A DNA stretch of 64,000 bases. It comes from Lucifuga dentata (taxonomy: Eukaryota > Chordata > Actinopteri > Ophidiiformes > Bythitidae). Below, one piece after another: positions 53,673 to 64,000 of the stretch. Position 1 is the first letter of the stretch. Every line of letters starts with the position of its first letter. The translations under genes were made by a program, and so were the position numbers. Location of the stretch: contig VXCM01000136.1 of NCBI GenBank assembly GCA_014773175.1, positions 329,464 to 393,463 on the forward strand. The letters run 5' to 3'. The notes beneath the pieces are model-generated. The model did no database searches. It was not told the origin of the DNA and saw only the letters and a list, made by a program, of their open reading frames with translations.

Positions 53673-54590
53673 TGTGGACAATCTCTCACCACTTGATGCA
53701 AAGTGGCTTCTACAAAATGGCACCAAAGCTCATCAGGATTATCCAAAATCAACGTAAGTGCTCAGATGTGTAACCAGAGGTACTGAATTTCAAAAGCCAA
53801 TTTTGACTGACAGAAGGTTCCAGAGGACCAACAACATTATTGACTCCAACTATGTAAAGTGTCTTGAACCCAACTACCAACAAAGCAGACTGGAATATTT
53901 CTCTTACACTGGTGTCTTGCCTGATACATTTTGGCATTTTTGCAGGCATTTATGAAATTGATAGTATGATACAACATGACAGAAAACAGTTTAAACATGT
54001 CTTTTAGTTATTCAGTCGCTCTCTGGCGGGGTATTTATATTGAGATATACACTCCAGCTGTGTTTTNTTTTTTTTTTTTTTTTTTTTTTTTTTTTTGGCC
54101 TGCCACAAAATTGATTCCATGCAGAGCCAGAGGAAATAACAGAATTTCCATGTGTTTTGTGATGTACAGTGCATGTAGGGCAGTGCTGAGAGAGGGTATT
54201 CCTGTGGTTTTCACGCCGGAATGGCTTCCCTCTCTGTATCACACCTTCTGCTAGCTGTTAGCCCCATAGTGAGAAAAGAAGTCACTTTGGGCACATTATT
54301 TTTCACTAATAAATTCAAGGCAGAGATACCATCTGCATAAGAAAATATATTTTTTTTACTGCACTGTAACAATGACACAGTTTAGTACAATTGTGTATAT
54401 TTTTCAGTATTATGACAACTAACTGCCCTCATTTTTCATTCTTTATTTATCCTTCCAGTTAGTGTTGCTGTAGTTACCTCGCACAGCCACTAGGGGGGGT
54501 GAATTAAGGCAAGGGGATGTTGGCTCTTCCAGTTTTTCCCATATTGCCCCTCAGAATCATATGATTAGCTCCAGCCAAACAGCCTCTGCT

Positions 54591-54591
<1 letters not shown>

Positions 54592-54629
<38 letters not shown>

Positions 54630-54630
54630 N

Positions 54631-54673
<43 letters not shown>
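54592..54673. repeat. Compound (GT)n-(GA)n microsatellite with contig join
   Basis: The GT array passes into GA at 54615. An N at 54630 sits inside the GA run, so the GA length is probably overstated. Confidence 0.95.
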
Positions 54674-54675
<2 letters not shown>

Positions 54676-57600
54676 ATATATTTGCATCTGTGTGTGCTTA
54701 CAGGCAGTCTAATGTACTTTCTACCTTCCCGCCACTCAGAGACAGACTGAAGCGCCTGTCTGGCAGTGAATGTCTATTGTGTAGTGCTAATGTGATAGCA
54801 GAGATTAGCATTGTAATCCATTTAGCATACAGCAGCTAATCCATTTTATTACTGTTGAAAATGAATCAGATAATATTGGCTAGCACGGTTGTAGCTGCCT
54901 TAATGATTTCAGGCTGCTACAAAAATTACTTTAAGATATTAATAATTACTGCTGCTGATAATGAAACTAGGATTAGTCATTTCATACAAATCATGGTCAT
55001 TAATTTTTGGTTTTTCATAGAGGGAAGTTAAGCTTGTGATTGCTTAGGCTGGCCTTACACTTTTTTTTAAGTTAGCTTTTGTTTGTTTATCTGCTTAGCA
55101 GTTGATCTCAGATTAAATTGCAGGCATAATGTGGATATTTTTGGAATATTCAACTTTCAAAGATGGAGTATTAGTATCAGAAGGAATTAAGTCTTACTCA
55201 GCATTCACCACTGTAATTGTTGAAATAAAACATACAAGCCCAAGGAAAACCGGCTGTGTTGGTAAAACATGCACAGAAAAAAATGCATTTAAATACTTTT
55301 ACATGTGACATTGTCTGATAAAGTCCACTGGTCTTTGATTTAGATCAGGTTTTCTCCCTCGTGTGTTCCCCTCCAATCCCAGTGTGAATAAAGCAGCTAG
55401 TGATGCATGCTTGTGGCCATGCTGTGTGCTCCCTGGTGGCTCATTTGTTTTGTTGGTGGTCAGATTGAAGGATAATATACAGGAGCTTCCCCTTGAAGCC
55501 CTTCTGCTCCCTGGTGACCGTGGATCTGTCCCAACACAATAAAAGTCTGCATTCAGCCACTGCCATAGTTTTCCTTCCAGCTCCATTTAGCAATTGGCTC
55601 CACCCATCTCTCATGCACAGAGGGCGTAAGCTGATACATACACATCTACACATGCTTGTGTGTGTGTATGGGCACGGGCATGTACACACAACCTCAAATT
55701 AACTTGCCCGATCAGGCAGATTAGATAACCCCACCTGCTGAATCCAGCCCTGGCTTGCGTGGAAGTTTCTTTCTTCTTCCCTCTCTCTTCTTTCTCTCCC
55801 TCTTATTTGCCTTCTGTTCTTTTCTTTACAGCTGACCCGAGCATGTACAATGGGTCTCAGTGAAAGTGTATGAGGCTTTGATACACAGAGCTCAAGGTCC
55901 TTTGAGATCCAGATAACTACACAAGCCAGACAGGAGGCGGAGAGAGAGGAAGAGAAGGAGAGTGAATCAGAATGAGTGAGAAACAAAGAGGTAGAGCAGG
56001 GTGAAATTGGGGTGAGAGATGGTGCCTGTTTACAGTAATGTCATATTGTGAAACTGGATATCAATAGAAACAGCAGGAGTAGGGCAGAACTCTAACAGGT
56101 CCACCGTGAGCACAGGTTTCTCTTTTTACTATGCAACAGGAAGATTATCCTGACAAAGACAAATAAAAGGTCAGTGAACATACAGTAGAACAATAGATTC
56201 TCCTAACAAAGTTCTGTGGGTGCAGCTCTATTTTGCCATTATTGCACGATAGCTACATATTAAATTACATCCCCAAACAGTTAAATCTTTGTAGCTGTGA
56301 AGCATGTGTAGTTTACACAGGCCATAGAAGGCTTTGTTAATGATATGCTGACAGAGAGAACACAGAGAGTACATTGTCTTCAGCATATTATAATTAATCA
56401 TGAAGTGAGTCACCTGTCTGGCTGACCATCTGCTTCCTGTCCAATTATCTTCCTATTGTGTCTGTGACCTGTGAACCCTTAAGCGCTGAAGAGCACAAAG
56501 AACTACCAGCAGTCATCACAACTTTAATAAGACTTACTTCACACCTGTCCGCAAGCCCGCACAGGCCTGTCAGTGTGTGTATTTGTGTCTCTGTGTGTGT
56601 GTGAGTGTGTATTCCACTGGGTGCTGAAAGTTGCTTGGGTAGGTATGTGTCAGAACTGCATGTTACTGGGAAATTACTGCCAGCGGGCCAGATTTAGAAA
56701 GGATCATTTGGACCATTTGGAATACTGTGTGTGTGTGTTTGTGTGTGTGTGTGGGTGTGTGTGTGTGTGTGGGTGAGACATTGTAAGCAGATGTTAGGGC
56801 ACAGCCTAGAATCACTCTTTCCCACCATCAAGTGTGTGCCAAGCCAATTCTGTGCGCTTTCTGCTGAGTAAACACACCTAGGGGCCTCCACACCACACGT
56901 CTTGCCCAGATGCTTAATTACTCTAATCACTTTTGAATGCCTGAAAATTGAGATGGAGAAGGATGAACTCCTTAGATTTAGCTCTGAAACCTGTAATACA
57001 TGGGTTAGATCATGAGGCATTATGCAGTAGATGGGCAATTTTGCCAAATAATAATGTTCAGAAGTACCATTTTGAATACTTTATTCTTTATTGTAGACTT
57101 AGACCACCTTTATTCTTTGTCAGTTCCTTTCCAGTGAAAGGCAGTATTGCTCGTCTTCATTTTCCGTATTTCTCTCACTGTTCACTTCATATTCTTTTAC
57201 CACAGTCATATTATATATTTTATTTTTTGCATTTGCATCTTTTGATGTTTACATGAAGTCCAGAAAATAATTAATCCATAATATACCATAGTTTATCTTT
57301 TCCCTTTGTCATTACTAGCTCAATATTTTCCTCTATTTTAACTTGTGAACAAAATAAGATGGATGTTAACGTCAAAGACGCATGATAGTGTCATTGGTTG
57401 CTTTCTTGATTGACCAAAGCCCCATTTCCCAAAAAGTATCTTAAGGCTATGGTTGTTACTTTATTGACTATTGACTCATCTGAGCCTTAAGGTGCTTTTG
57501 AGAAAGGCGGCCCAGATGGCTGTTGAAAACTCAAACAGACCAGGCAAAGGTGACTTCTCTGTCCATGGTGCTTAACCCCCACCTGCTGCACTGTTGCTGT

Positions 57601-57894
57601 TAATAACAAAGATGCCTGTGGCTGCACTGGGCAGCTCCCACATGTTCACGGTTGTAGCTACATGAATGTTAAAGAGGTAGCTGGTAGTTCATTCTTAGTT
57701 GAATTTCCCTGAATGAGTAAAGCTGAAAGCAAGTGGGTGTTTGTAATGTTAGTGGTCTAATTACAACTTGCACAACCACTATTATTATTATGACTAATAA
57801 CTGTGAAGCAGTGTGAGTTTATATCCGTTCTGAATGTAACTGTTAAATGCATATATTAAAAAAAAGCAAATCTTCTCTGTCCCTGTTTTTCCAG

Positions 57895-58023
57895 ATACGG
57901 GTGGACGGCTCTTCTCGAGCTCTGCAGTATGAGACAGTGCAGGCAGTGGAAAATGGGCCTATCCTCAGAGACATGGCCTTCTCCTCCGACCATCACTACC
58001 TCTATGTCATGTCTGAGACCCAG
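57895..58023 (+). CDS. plxna4: Internal exon of a class A plexin (plexin A4-like), end of sema domain
   Basis: Class A plexins are single-pass receptors for semaphorins, acting with neuropilins in axon guidance and vascular patterning. This exon codes 43 residues from the C-terminal end of the extracellular sema beta-propeller, just before the PSI domain. Visible family blocks are IRVDG at the start, ALQYETVQ in the middle, [10 protein letters not shown], and YLYVMSETQ at the end. The exon is preceded by a pyrimidine tract ending TTTTTCCAG and followed by CAG/GTGAGG. Both ends are in phase 0 and the frame is open throughout. ALQYETVQ and the aspartate-histidine after AFS match plexin A4 as I remember it better than A1, A2 or A3, so the paralogue call is less certain than the family. 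One oddity is threonine where MSERQ usually has arginine. Neighbouring exons lie outside the window. Confidence 0.9.
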
Positions 58024-59117
58024 GTGAGGACACACAGCACTATCACCAACACCTTTCCCCCTCTGACTCAATACCATAACCACTGGCATTTATCGTTTTT
58101 CTTATGTCAGAGTAAAATACCCTTTGAAGTAGCATAGAGAAAGGGATGGCATTACAACCGGGATAAAGGAGAAAAAGGATTATATGCACTGCTGGATGCT
58201 ATGGCCATGTCCTTTTTTATAGAAATGGACAGTGAGTGTAGAGCCGGAGTAAAAAAAAAAAAAAATGTGTTGAATTATAGGGAGAGAGGAGAGTGTCCTT
58301 ACATTATTTTTGTGTGGGTGTGCAGACAGATATACACATACACACACCTTCTCTGGCTCTCTTAGTACCTTTGATGGCATGGAATTTGACAGGAAATAGC
58401 AGCACTCTGTGTAATGGACACAGACACAGAGATACTGTAAAAACCTCCATCAGAGGCAAAAACCTCACTAAAATAGCACCACAGAAAGTCCATAATACAC
58501 ACACATGCTGACACAAACACAGACCCACACACACCCCTGATTCAGTGTGTTTTTTCATTTTATTTTATTTATTACACACAAAAGGAAATGCACAGCCACA
58601 ATCATGTACTATAATATATTTTCTCCATACATTGTTAAAAAAATAACCCTGATATATAAATAATATATATTTAAATAAAATATTTATATATAAAATATAT
58701 AAATGTGAGCTAACATTTTGGCAAATTTTTATATTGTGTTTGTTTTTTTTAATAGTATTACAAGTAATAATGGAGTTATTGCCTAATGTACAAATGCACT
58801 CTCACACAGACCGATAAATGTACGCTTCACAGACCAGTGTAACAGATTGCTTGCCTCAACCATCAAACATGTCAACGTGCTGACCCCACCTTGGCCCTCC
58901 AACACGCACACACACACACACACGCACAATCAAAGCTAATAACAGAGTAATTGCCCATGATACAATAACTGACTCCCTGTATACACAGATTTACAGTACA
59001 TGCCTGCACACGCACAAACATTCACACACATACATACACACGCACACAAACACATACATACACACTCACAAACACACTTGTTCATGTCACAGCTGTAACA
59101 CACCAATGGATCTCTGT

Positions 59118-59119
<2 letters not shown>

Positions 59120-59167
<48 letters not shown>
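59120..59167. repeat. (CT)n microsatellite
   Basis: About 24 uninterrupted units, just upstream of MITE copy 3. Confidence 0.97.
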
Positions 59168-59170
<3 letters not shown>

Positions 59171-59193
59171 GTAGTCAATTCAACTCAACTCAA

Positions 59194-59835
59194 TTTTGCA
59201 TGTGTGAGCCTAATATATTCAATTTTCATACATGTTATGTTACTGACAATCATTTCCCAAAGGATAAAACTGTATTTCAGCTTTCCTGATTTTTTGCAAA
59301 ATCTCTTAATCTTTCATAATCAAATATTCAAGTGATACACCCACCTTAAAAATTGATGTTTCGCCCTAATAGTTACACAGCCTTATGAAATCACAGTCAT
59401 TTAAATTTTCGTTTAAATAAACGCAGGTCTTCTTTTAGGACTTTATTCTCTGGTGGAGACATGCATTCACTCCGCGCTTTTTATTGTACTTAAACGCTCC
59501 AATTTCGTATAATTTTGGAAAAAAACCCTGAATACACGTGTTGTTCACGATGATGGATTACCTATCCCAAGAACATTTCAAGTATCAACAAGTTCATTTT
59601 AATAGTGTACTAGAATGAACTGAAACCAATGGTGGTCTGGAAGGCAGGAAAAAAAATTTAATACACTGTTCAGTAGTATGATTTGGGAAAAGACTGTCAG
59701 TAATGTTACGTGTATAAAAATTGAATATATTAGGCTCAAACATGCAAAATGGCCGGTATGGTCCTTTAATTNGTTACGTGTATAAAAATTGAATATATTA
59801 GGCTCAAACATGCAAAATGGCCGGTATGGTCCTTT
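59194..59835. mobile_element. MITE copy 3 (left end clipped, right end duplicated by assembly)
   Basis: Same family as the copies at 1532 and 43491. It begins at TTTTGCATGTGTGAGCC, so about the first 18 bases are missing. It keeps the full interior and ends GGTATGGTCCTTTAATT. The last 67 bases appear twice around an N at 59772, an assembly artefact, so the true element is about 574 bases. Open frames across this region on the minus strand are products of the repeat and the artefact, not a gene. Confidence 0.85.
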
Positions 59836-59839
59836 AATT
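59705..59839. other. Assembly artefact: 67-base direct duplication around one N
   Basis: 59705-59771 and 59773-59839 are identical around an N at 59772, exactly over the right inverted repeat of a MITE, where repeated sequence would have stopped contig extension. Confidence 0.93.
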
Positions 59840-61102
59840 TTGTGACACAAGGATGTTGATTTAACTGGGAATCTTGGGTGGTATATTTTGGTGTCATTTA
59901 TTAGAAGATATATTTGAGAGGTGTTTCTAATATTCTGCCCATAATATATTAAAAAGGAAGTGGACCAAATGTAAATCAAATAAATCGAGCCACACCTATT
60001 ATTTCTCGAGATAATATGCACATCAATCTTTCTGTTTTCCTCTTCGTCTCCTCATTATCTCCCGTCACCCATAATCACAGAAAGCTGCTGCTGTTTAGTT
60101 GTCAAAGATATTCTAGTTACCCCTGTGTATTATCAGTAGCTTCCACAGGATTACAGACCTATCTGGCAGCATAAAACTGTTAGCATTTACAAATGTGTGG
60201 TGCAATTTGTTTGTGTGTATGTGTTTGCACGTATGCAAATGCGCACATTTTATTTGCCCAGATTATCATGATAGCACTTTGAATATCAGACAGACAGTGA
60301 GTTGAAGGTGCCCTTTCAGTTGCAGCTTTCAGTGCCTCTCCTGAGGTCTCAATCAGTCCATCTGCAGAGAGAGACAGAGAGAGAGAGAGAAGCAGAAGTT
60401 AGTAGAATAAGGACATTTGGTTTGTGATTTTTGTGATTACATCTAATTACTACTCTTTTGTGCAAATCTGTTAACTTACAATGTGATAAATTAGATTTTT
60501 CCTTTTTTGTTTTCAATGCATTTAATTGGGCTTGCAGAAGATATTACAGAACAACAAATCAGTAACCAGGAATATTTCATTTCCATTTTTCTCATTTTGT
60601 GAGATTCCTTTATTTCTTGCTATTATCACCCAACATTCTGTTCCAAATTTAGCATCTTTAATTTGCATGCCATTTAGCTCAGAGTGAAAATAAAAGTAAT
60701 CAAATGAGTTTTGCTGTTTAGTAGGCCCGTGTGTGTGTGTGTGTGTGTGTGGGGTTCATAGTAATGAGTCTATTAGCCTAGTTACTGCTCTGACCTCCCT
60801 TAACTGTTTAGGAGAAACATTTGGGAATTACTAAACACACAAATATAGAAAGCAGTTAATGAACATAACACATAGACACACAGAATACATAAAGAAGATG
60901 CAGTCAAACCCGCAATACACACACACACACACACACACACATACACACACAGACATACTTTCTGAAAGTATCTTCAGTGTTAAAGCGTGTATGGACCAAA
61001 ATGAATATGTTTGTTCAGAGGTCATTACACATTGTATTTACCTTTGCATGCAATGCTACAATTATTAAAATACACTATGGAGTGCAGTGGTGGTGATTTA
61101 GA

Positions 61103-61105
<3 letters not shown>

Positions 61106-61141
<36 letters not shown>
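61106..61141. repeat. (CA)n microsatellite
   Basis: 18 uninterrupted units. A shorter array (60917-60940) lies 170 bases upstream. Confidence 0.97.
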
Positions 61142-61143
<2 letters not shown>

Positions 61144-61270
61144 CCCATGTAAACACACACGCACACACACAGAGGAACATATTCCTAATTCCCAGCAGTG
61201 GAAAATGCTATTAGAGCAGGCTGAGCTGGTCGATAGCAGGCCACCTGCTGTTTCTGGGGCCTGAGACACT

Positions 61271-61282
61271 CAGAGAGAGAGA

Positions 61283-61321
<39 letters not shown>
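61271..61321. repeat. (AG)n microsatellite
   Basis: About 25 units with one GGG interruption. Confidence 0.96.
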
Positions 61322-61325
<4 letters not shown>

Positions 61326-62233
61326 TGATGGATGGAGGGAGGAAAAAGAAAAAGGAAATGTGATAGGTGAAGTGATGGGAGGCTGAGAACACAATTGGTC
61401 AATACTTCTCCTCTCCTGCTGTTCTTAGACATCCTCAAAACAAACCACAACCCAAAGTCCCCATTCAGATTGGCATTGACAGACCAGGGATGGACCAAAC
61501 AGACCCCGCATGAGTCCTGCGCCTTCATTCACACACTGGGCTGGTACATGTAGAAGGAAAAGGGGGTTACCTTGTATATGTTCATTAAAAGCAGTGGTAC
61601 ACGTGTGGTGCACTGCATTTTCATGTGTGGTTTTCGTGTGTAGTCAGTTTAATGGCTGTTAGAGGTCAGTTCTCTACACTCAGAAGAGAACAAAACTTGC
61701 TCAACACACCCACACACACACACACACCAATGTAGAAGCATGTACTGTATGTACTGTACTGTAAATGCTCTTCATGGACCAGCCAAGGTGTCCCTTTCTG
61801 TTGTCCTTCTCACTTCTCTAATTCTGTATTTCATTTCTTCTCCATCCTTGCAACCTCTTCTTCCTTTCTTTCCACTTTCATCTTGCCATATTTTCCCTTT
61901 TTACGATTACAGACTTTTTTTTGACCAGCAACCCCTATTGATCTCTAAGACTATTTGTAAAACAATTCAGCTTTTCATGTTCCTTGCTTTCTCCTTTTCT
62001 TCAATTATTCTCTCTCCATCTTTATTCCATTCATCTTCCGCTCAGCATACATTGTAATTTTCTTTGGCCATGCCACCATCCAATCCCCAATTTTTTCCAC
62101 CATTTCTTTCTAGCAGAGTAATCTGTCATCCCTACCTTCTTATTAATCCAGTGATTGGTTGTCCTCTAATTTGGTCTTTCTCTCTTTTGCTGATTTCTCT
62201 CCCTCTTTCTCTCTCTTTGTCTCTCTGTCTCTC

Positions 62234-62236
<3 letters not shown>

Positions 62237-62273
<37 letters not shown>
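62237..62273. repeat. (CA)n microsatellite
   Basis: 18 units following a (CT)-rich lead-in from 62180. Confidence 0.97.
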
Positions 62274-62276
<3 letters not shown>

Positions 62277-63757
62277 TCATCTAGTGAGTGGATAAATAGA
62301 TGTTCTTGTATAAAGAGGACAGTCTGGGTGTAGAATGGGCTTTGATTATGATGGTAGGGTTGGTGTTCGTGTGACAGGGGCAGGGCAACCCCCCTGTTAA
62401 TATAGGCTAGCACAATAGGTCACTACTGCTGTTACTGCTGTTCACATTGGTTCATCTGTCAACCACAGGGAACACGTCTGGGTTTTAATGAATACAGGGG
62501 TGGGGTCAGTTCAGTTCAGTATGTAAATTCAATCTTCACATACTAGTAAGAGTGCACGTTTTCAATTATTTCTACAGATCTGTTTTTGGAACAAGAATTT
62601 TTTGAATATAATCATAAGAAAGTAATAAATAAATTAGCTGATGTTTTGGAGTACATAATTCAGTGGATGGCCATGCTGAGACATGACTTGGGTTCAAGAG
62701 CTTTTGAGATGATTTCAAGCTGTTTTTGTTGTGATTTATTCAGTCCATCCTAAAGTGTTGCCGTAGCCTCACCATTGCCCTCCAGCAACTCATTAAACAC
62801 ATTAACATGTCTTGGCAGCATTTGTTTCTTCAGTGGGGTTGGATGTTATTGCATAAATTTATACTTGGCTTTCTTACTTAAGGATTTTTTTTTTTTTTTN
62901 TTTTTTTTTTTTTTTTAGTATATACTATGGCTTATATATATAAACTGTTGCTGGAAAGTGCTGTGACTGTCACATGCATGGTGCTAAATTATTGAAATCC
63001 AACATACCAAATGCAGATCTGTAAGTGTGAATTATTCAAAATGTGTGCTGTAGTGGAATGAGATCGTATAAAGTCAAACCTTTTTCGGTTTTAAACCCTG
63101 AGGGAAATCCGACAAGCCAATTTGGGAAAGTCTTGCATCTTAGCAGCTCATCTAAGTTGTTTAATAATATCATCCTTTAATTCCTATCAGCTGGAAATAC
63201 TGTATGAAGTTTTTTTTTTTTTTTTTNATTTTTTTTTTTTTTTTTACAGTGCCACACTTCTCCAGTGTGTGGTTGTGGTTTTATGAAGGTGTTTAGATGT
63301 GCATATTGTGTCCCAATTTAGCTGGAGGCTTCTGTGGTCTAACAAGGGAAGTGAACAGAACAGATATGCTACCTGACACACTTCTGAAAAATGTCAGCGA
63401 AGTAGGGCAGACAAGGTTGAAGTGAAGCAGGCTTACACAAAGTTCTGCTTCAAGTATCTCTTTTCTTCCCTCTCTTACTCTCTGTATATTCCTGTATAGA
63501 GGTTCTCTAAATTCTGTTTTCCTGTGCCTTTATTATTGCAAATGTGCAAACACATTATGTAAGACACAGGCCTACATACGCACACACACTCACTCACTCA
63601 CTCTCCTAATGTAATTTCTCACTCTTCATCCATTTCCTCCATGTCTGTCTTACATATAGAAAACAGACCAAGTTGTGCACTCCAGCTATAATACAGGCTT
63701 TATTTTTACCGAGGTCAGGCTGCAGGATAAGATAATGCAGCCGTGCAGAATTACCCG

Positions 63758-63758
<1 letters not shown>

Positions 63759-63797
<39 letters not shown>

Positions 63798-63813
63798 CTG
63801 TCTGTCTGTCTGA
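63759..63813. repeat. (CT)n-(GT)n-(CTGT)n compound repeat
   Basis: Three adjacent simple repeats: CT to 63780, GT to 63798, then CTGT units. Confidence 0.95.
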
Positions 63814-64000
63814 GGTCTATGCTTTTGCTCCTGCGAGTGGAGGATGTAGCATTACAGACTGAATATAAAATCCTGCAAGCACATAAATCTGTCAGACCTA
63901 GCCTCACACCTTAAATACATTTTTCATTGGTGTCCATCTGTCAGGCGGCAGGTAGAGGACTCAGGAGCAGACATGACAGCCGAATCAGATAGTCCTTCTC

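Larger units (their letters stand above)
1..57894 (+). other. plxna4: Upstream intron of the plexin gene (5' end outside window)
   Basis: No other exon of the plexin gene was recognised before 57895. The long sema exon that precedes this position in class A plexins would give an open frame of over 1 kb, and none exists here. The sequence is AT-rich, rich in stops in all frames, and filled with simple repeats and transposon remnants. A first intron of this size after the main sema exon fits the very long introns known for vertebrate plexin A4 genes. Confidence 0.75.
52033..57894. other. Intronic stretch before the plexin exon
   Basis: Three contig joins (53653, 54067, 54630) and several arrays. 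54830-55020 is TAAT-rich and unique, a candidate regulatory element. The last 100 bases are AT-rich and run into the acceptor tract. Confidence 0.55.
58024..64000 (+). other. plxna4: Downstream intron of the plexin gene (3' end outside window)
   Basis: The donor GTGAGG at 58024 opens an intron that is still running at the window end. I searched for the next class A plexin exon (PSI domain, cysteine-rich, following the MSERQ motif) and did not find it. The stretch holds one MITE copy, several CA, CT and GA arrays, an AT-rich tract at 58615-58720 and two poly-T contig joins. Confidence 0.75.

Noticed and set aside
58615..58720. AT-rich tract resembling a matrix-attachment or origin sequence
   Set aside because: Low-complexity TATA/TTAAAT sequence alone does not support a functional call.
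59599..60021. 140-codon minus-strand open frame
   Set aside because: It runs over the MITE arm and its artefactual duplicate; the repeated peptide in it comes from the contig overlap at 59772.
1..64000. CRISPR arrays, operons, phage or prokaryotic mobile systems
   Set aside because: The tandem repeats are microsatellites without spacers, and the genome is clearly vertebrate.

Overview
The window is eukaryotic, almost certainly from a ray-finned (teleost) fish. It is AT-rich, intron-like DNA with no open frame of gene length outside simple repeats. It has very dense (CA)n, (GT)n, (GA)n and (CT)n arrays, tRNA-derived SINE-like pieces, inverted-repeat transposons and a decayed hAT-type element. 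Nothing looks prokaryotic: there are no operons, rRNA genes or CRISPR arrays. The teleost call is an inference from the repeat style and the single exon.

One protein-coding exon is secure. Positions 57895-58023 on the + strand carry a 43-codon, phase 0-0 exon with consensus splice sites. It encodes the C-terminal end of the semaphorin (sema) domain of a class A plexin and is closest, from memory, to plexin A4 (plxna4). The rest of the window is then the large intron before this exon (positions 1-57894, 5' end outside the window) and the start of the next intron (58024-64000). The large first sema exon and the following PSI-domain exon are not in the window.

The most interesting coding candidate lies inside the upstream intron at 31833-31898. 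A good pyrimidine tract and acceptor lead into a 21-codon protein-like frame that ends in TGA and is in the same phase as the plexin exon junction. It could be an alternative terminal exon giving a truncated, sema-only, possibly secreted plexin. An AATAAA lies about 320 bases downstream.

Mobile DNA: three copies of one long-terminal-inverted-repeat MITE (1532-1987, 43491-44046, 59194-59835) with TTAA-type flanks; a CACTG-ended inverted-repeat composite at 51198-52032 with a SINE-like insert; a truncated hAT-like element at 10887-11470; a teleost-type dispersed repeat at 41190-41536; and two more tRNA-SINE-like pieces near 17.6 and 19.3 kb.

Assembly: 18 single-N joins and one 81-N gap are present. 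Three joins have exact 62, 65 and 67 base duplications on both sides, and several others have the same homopolymer or dinucleotide on both sides. These are unmerged contig overlaps, not biological duplications.
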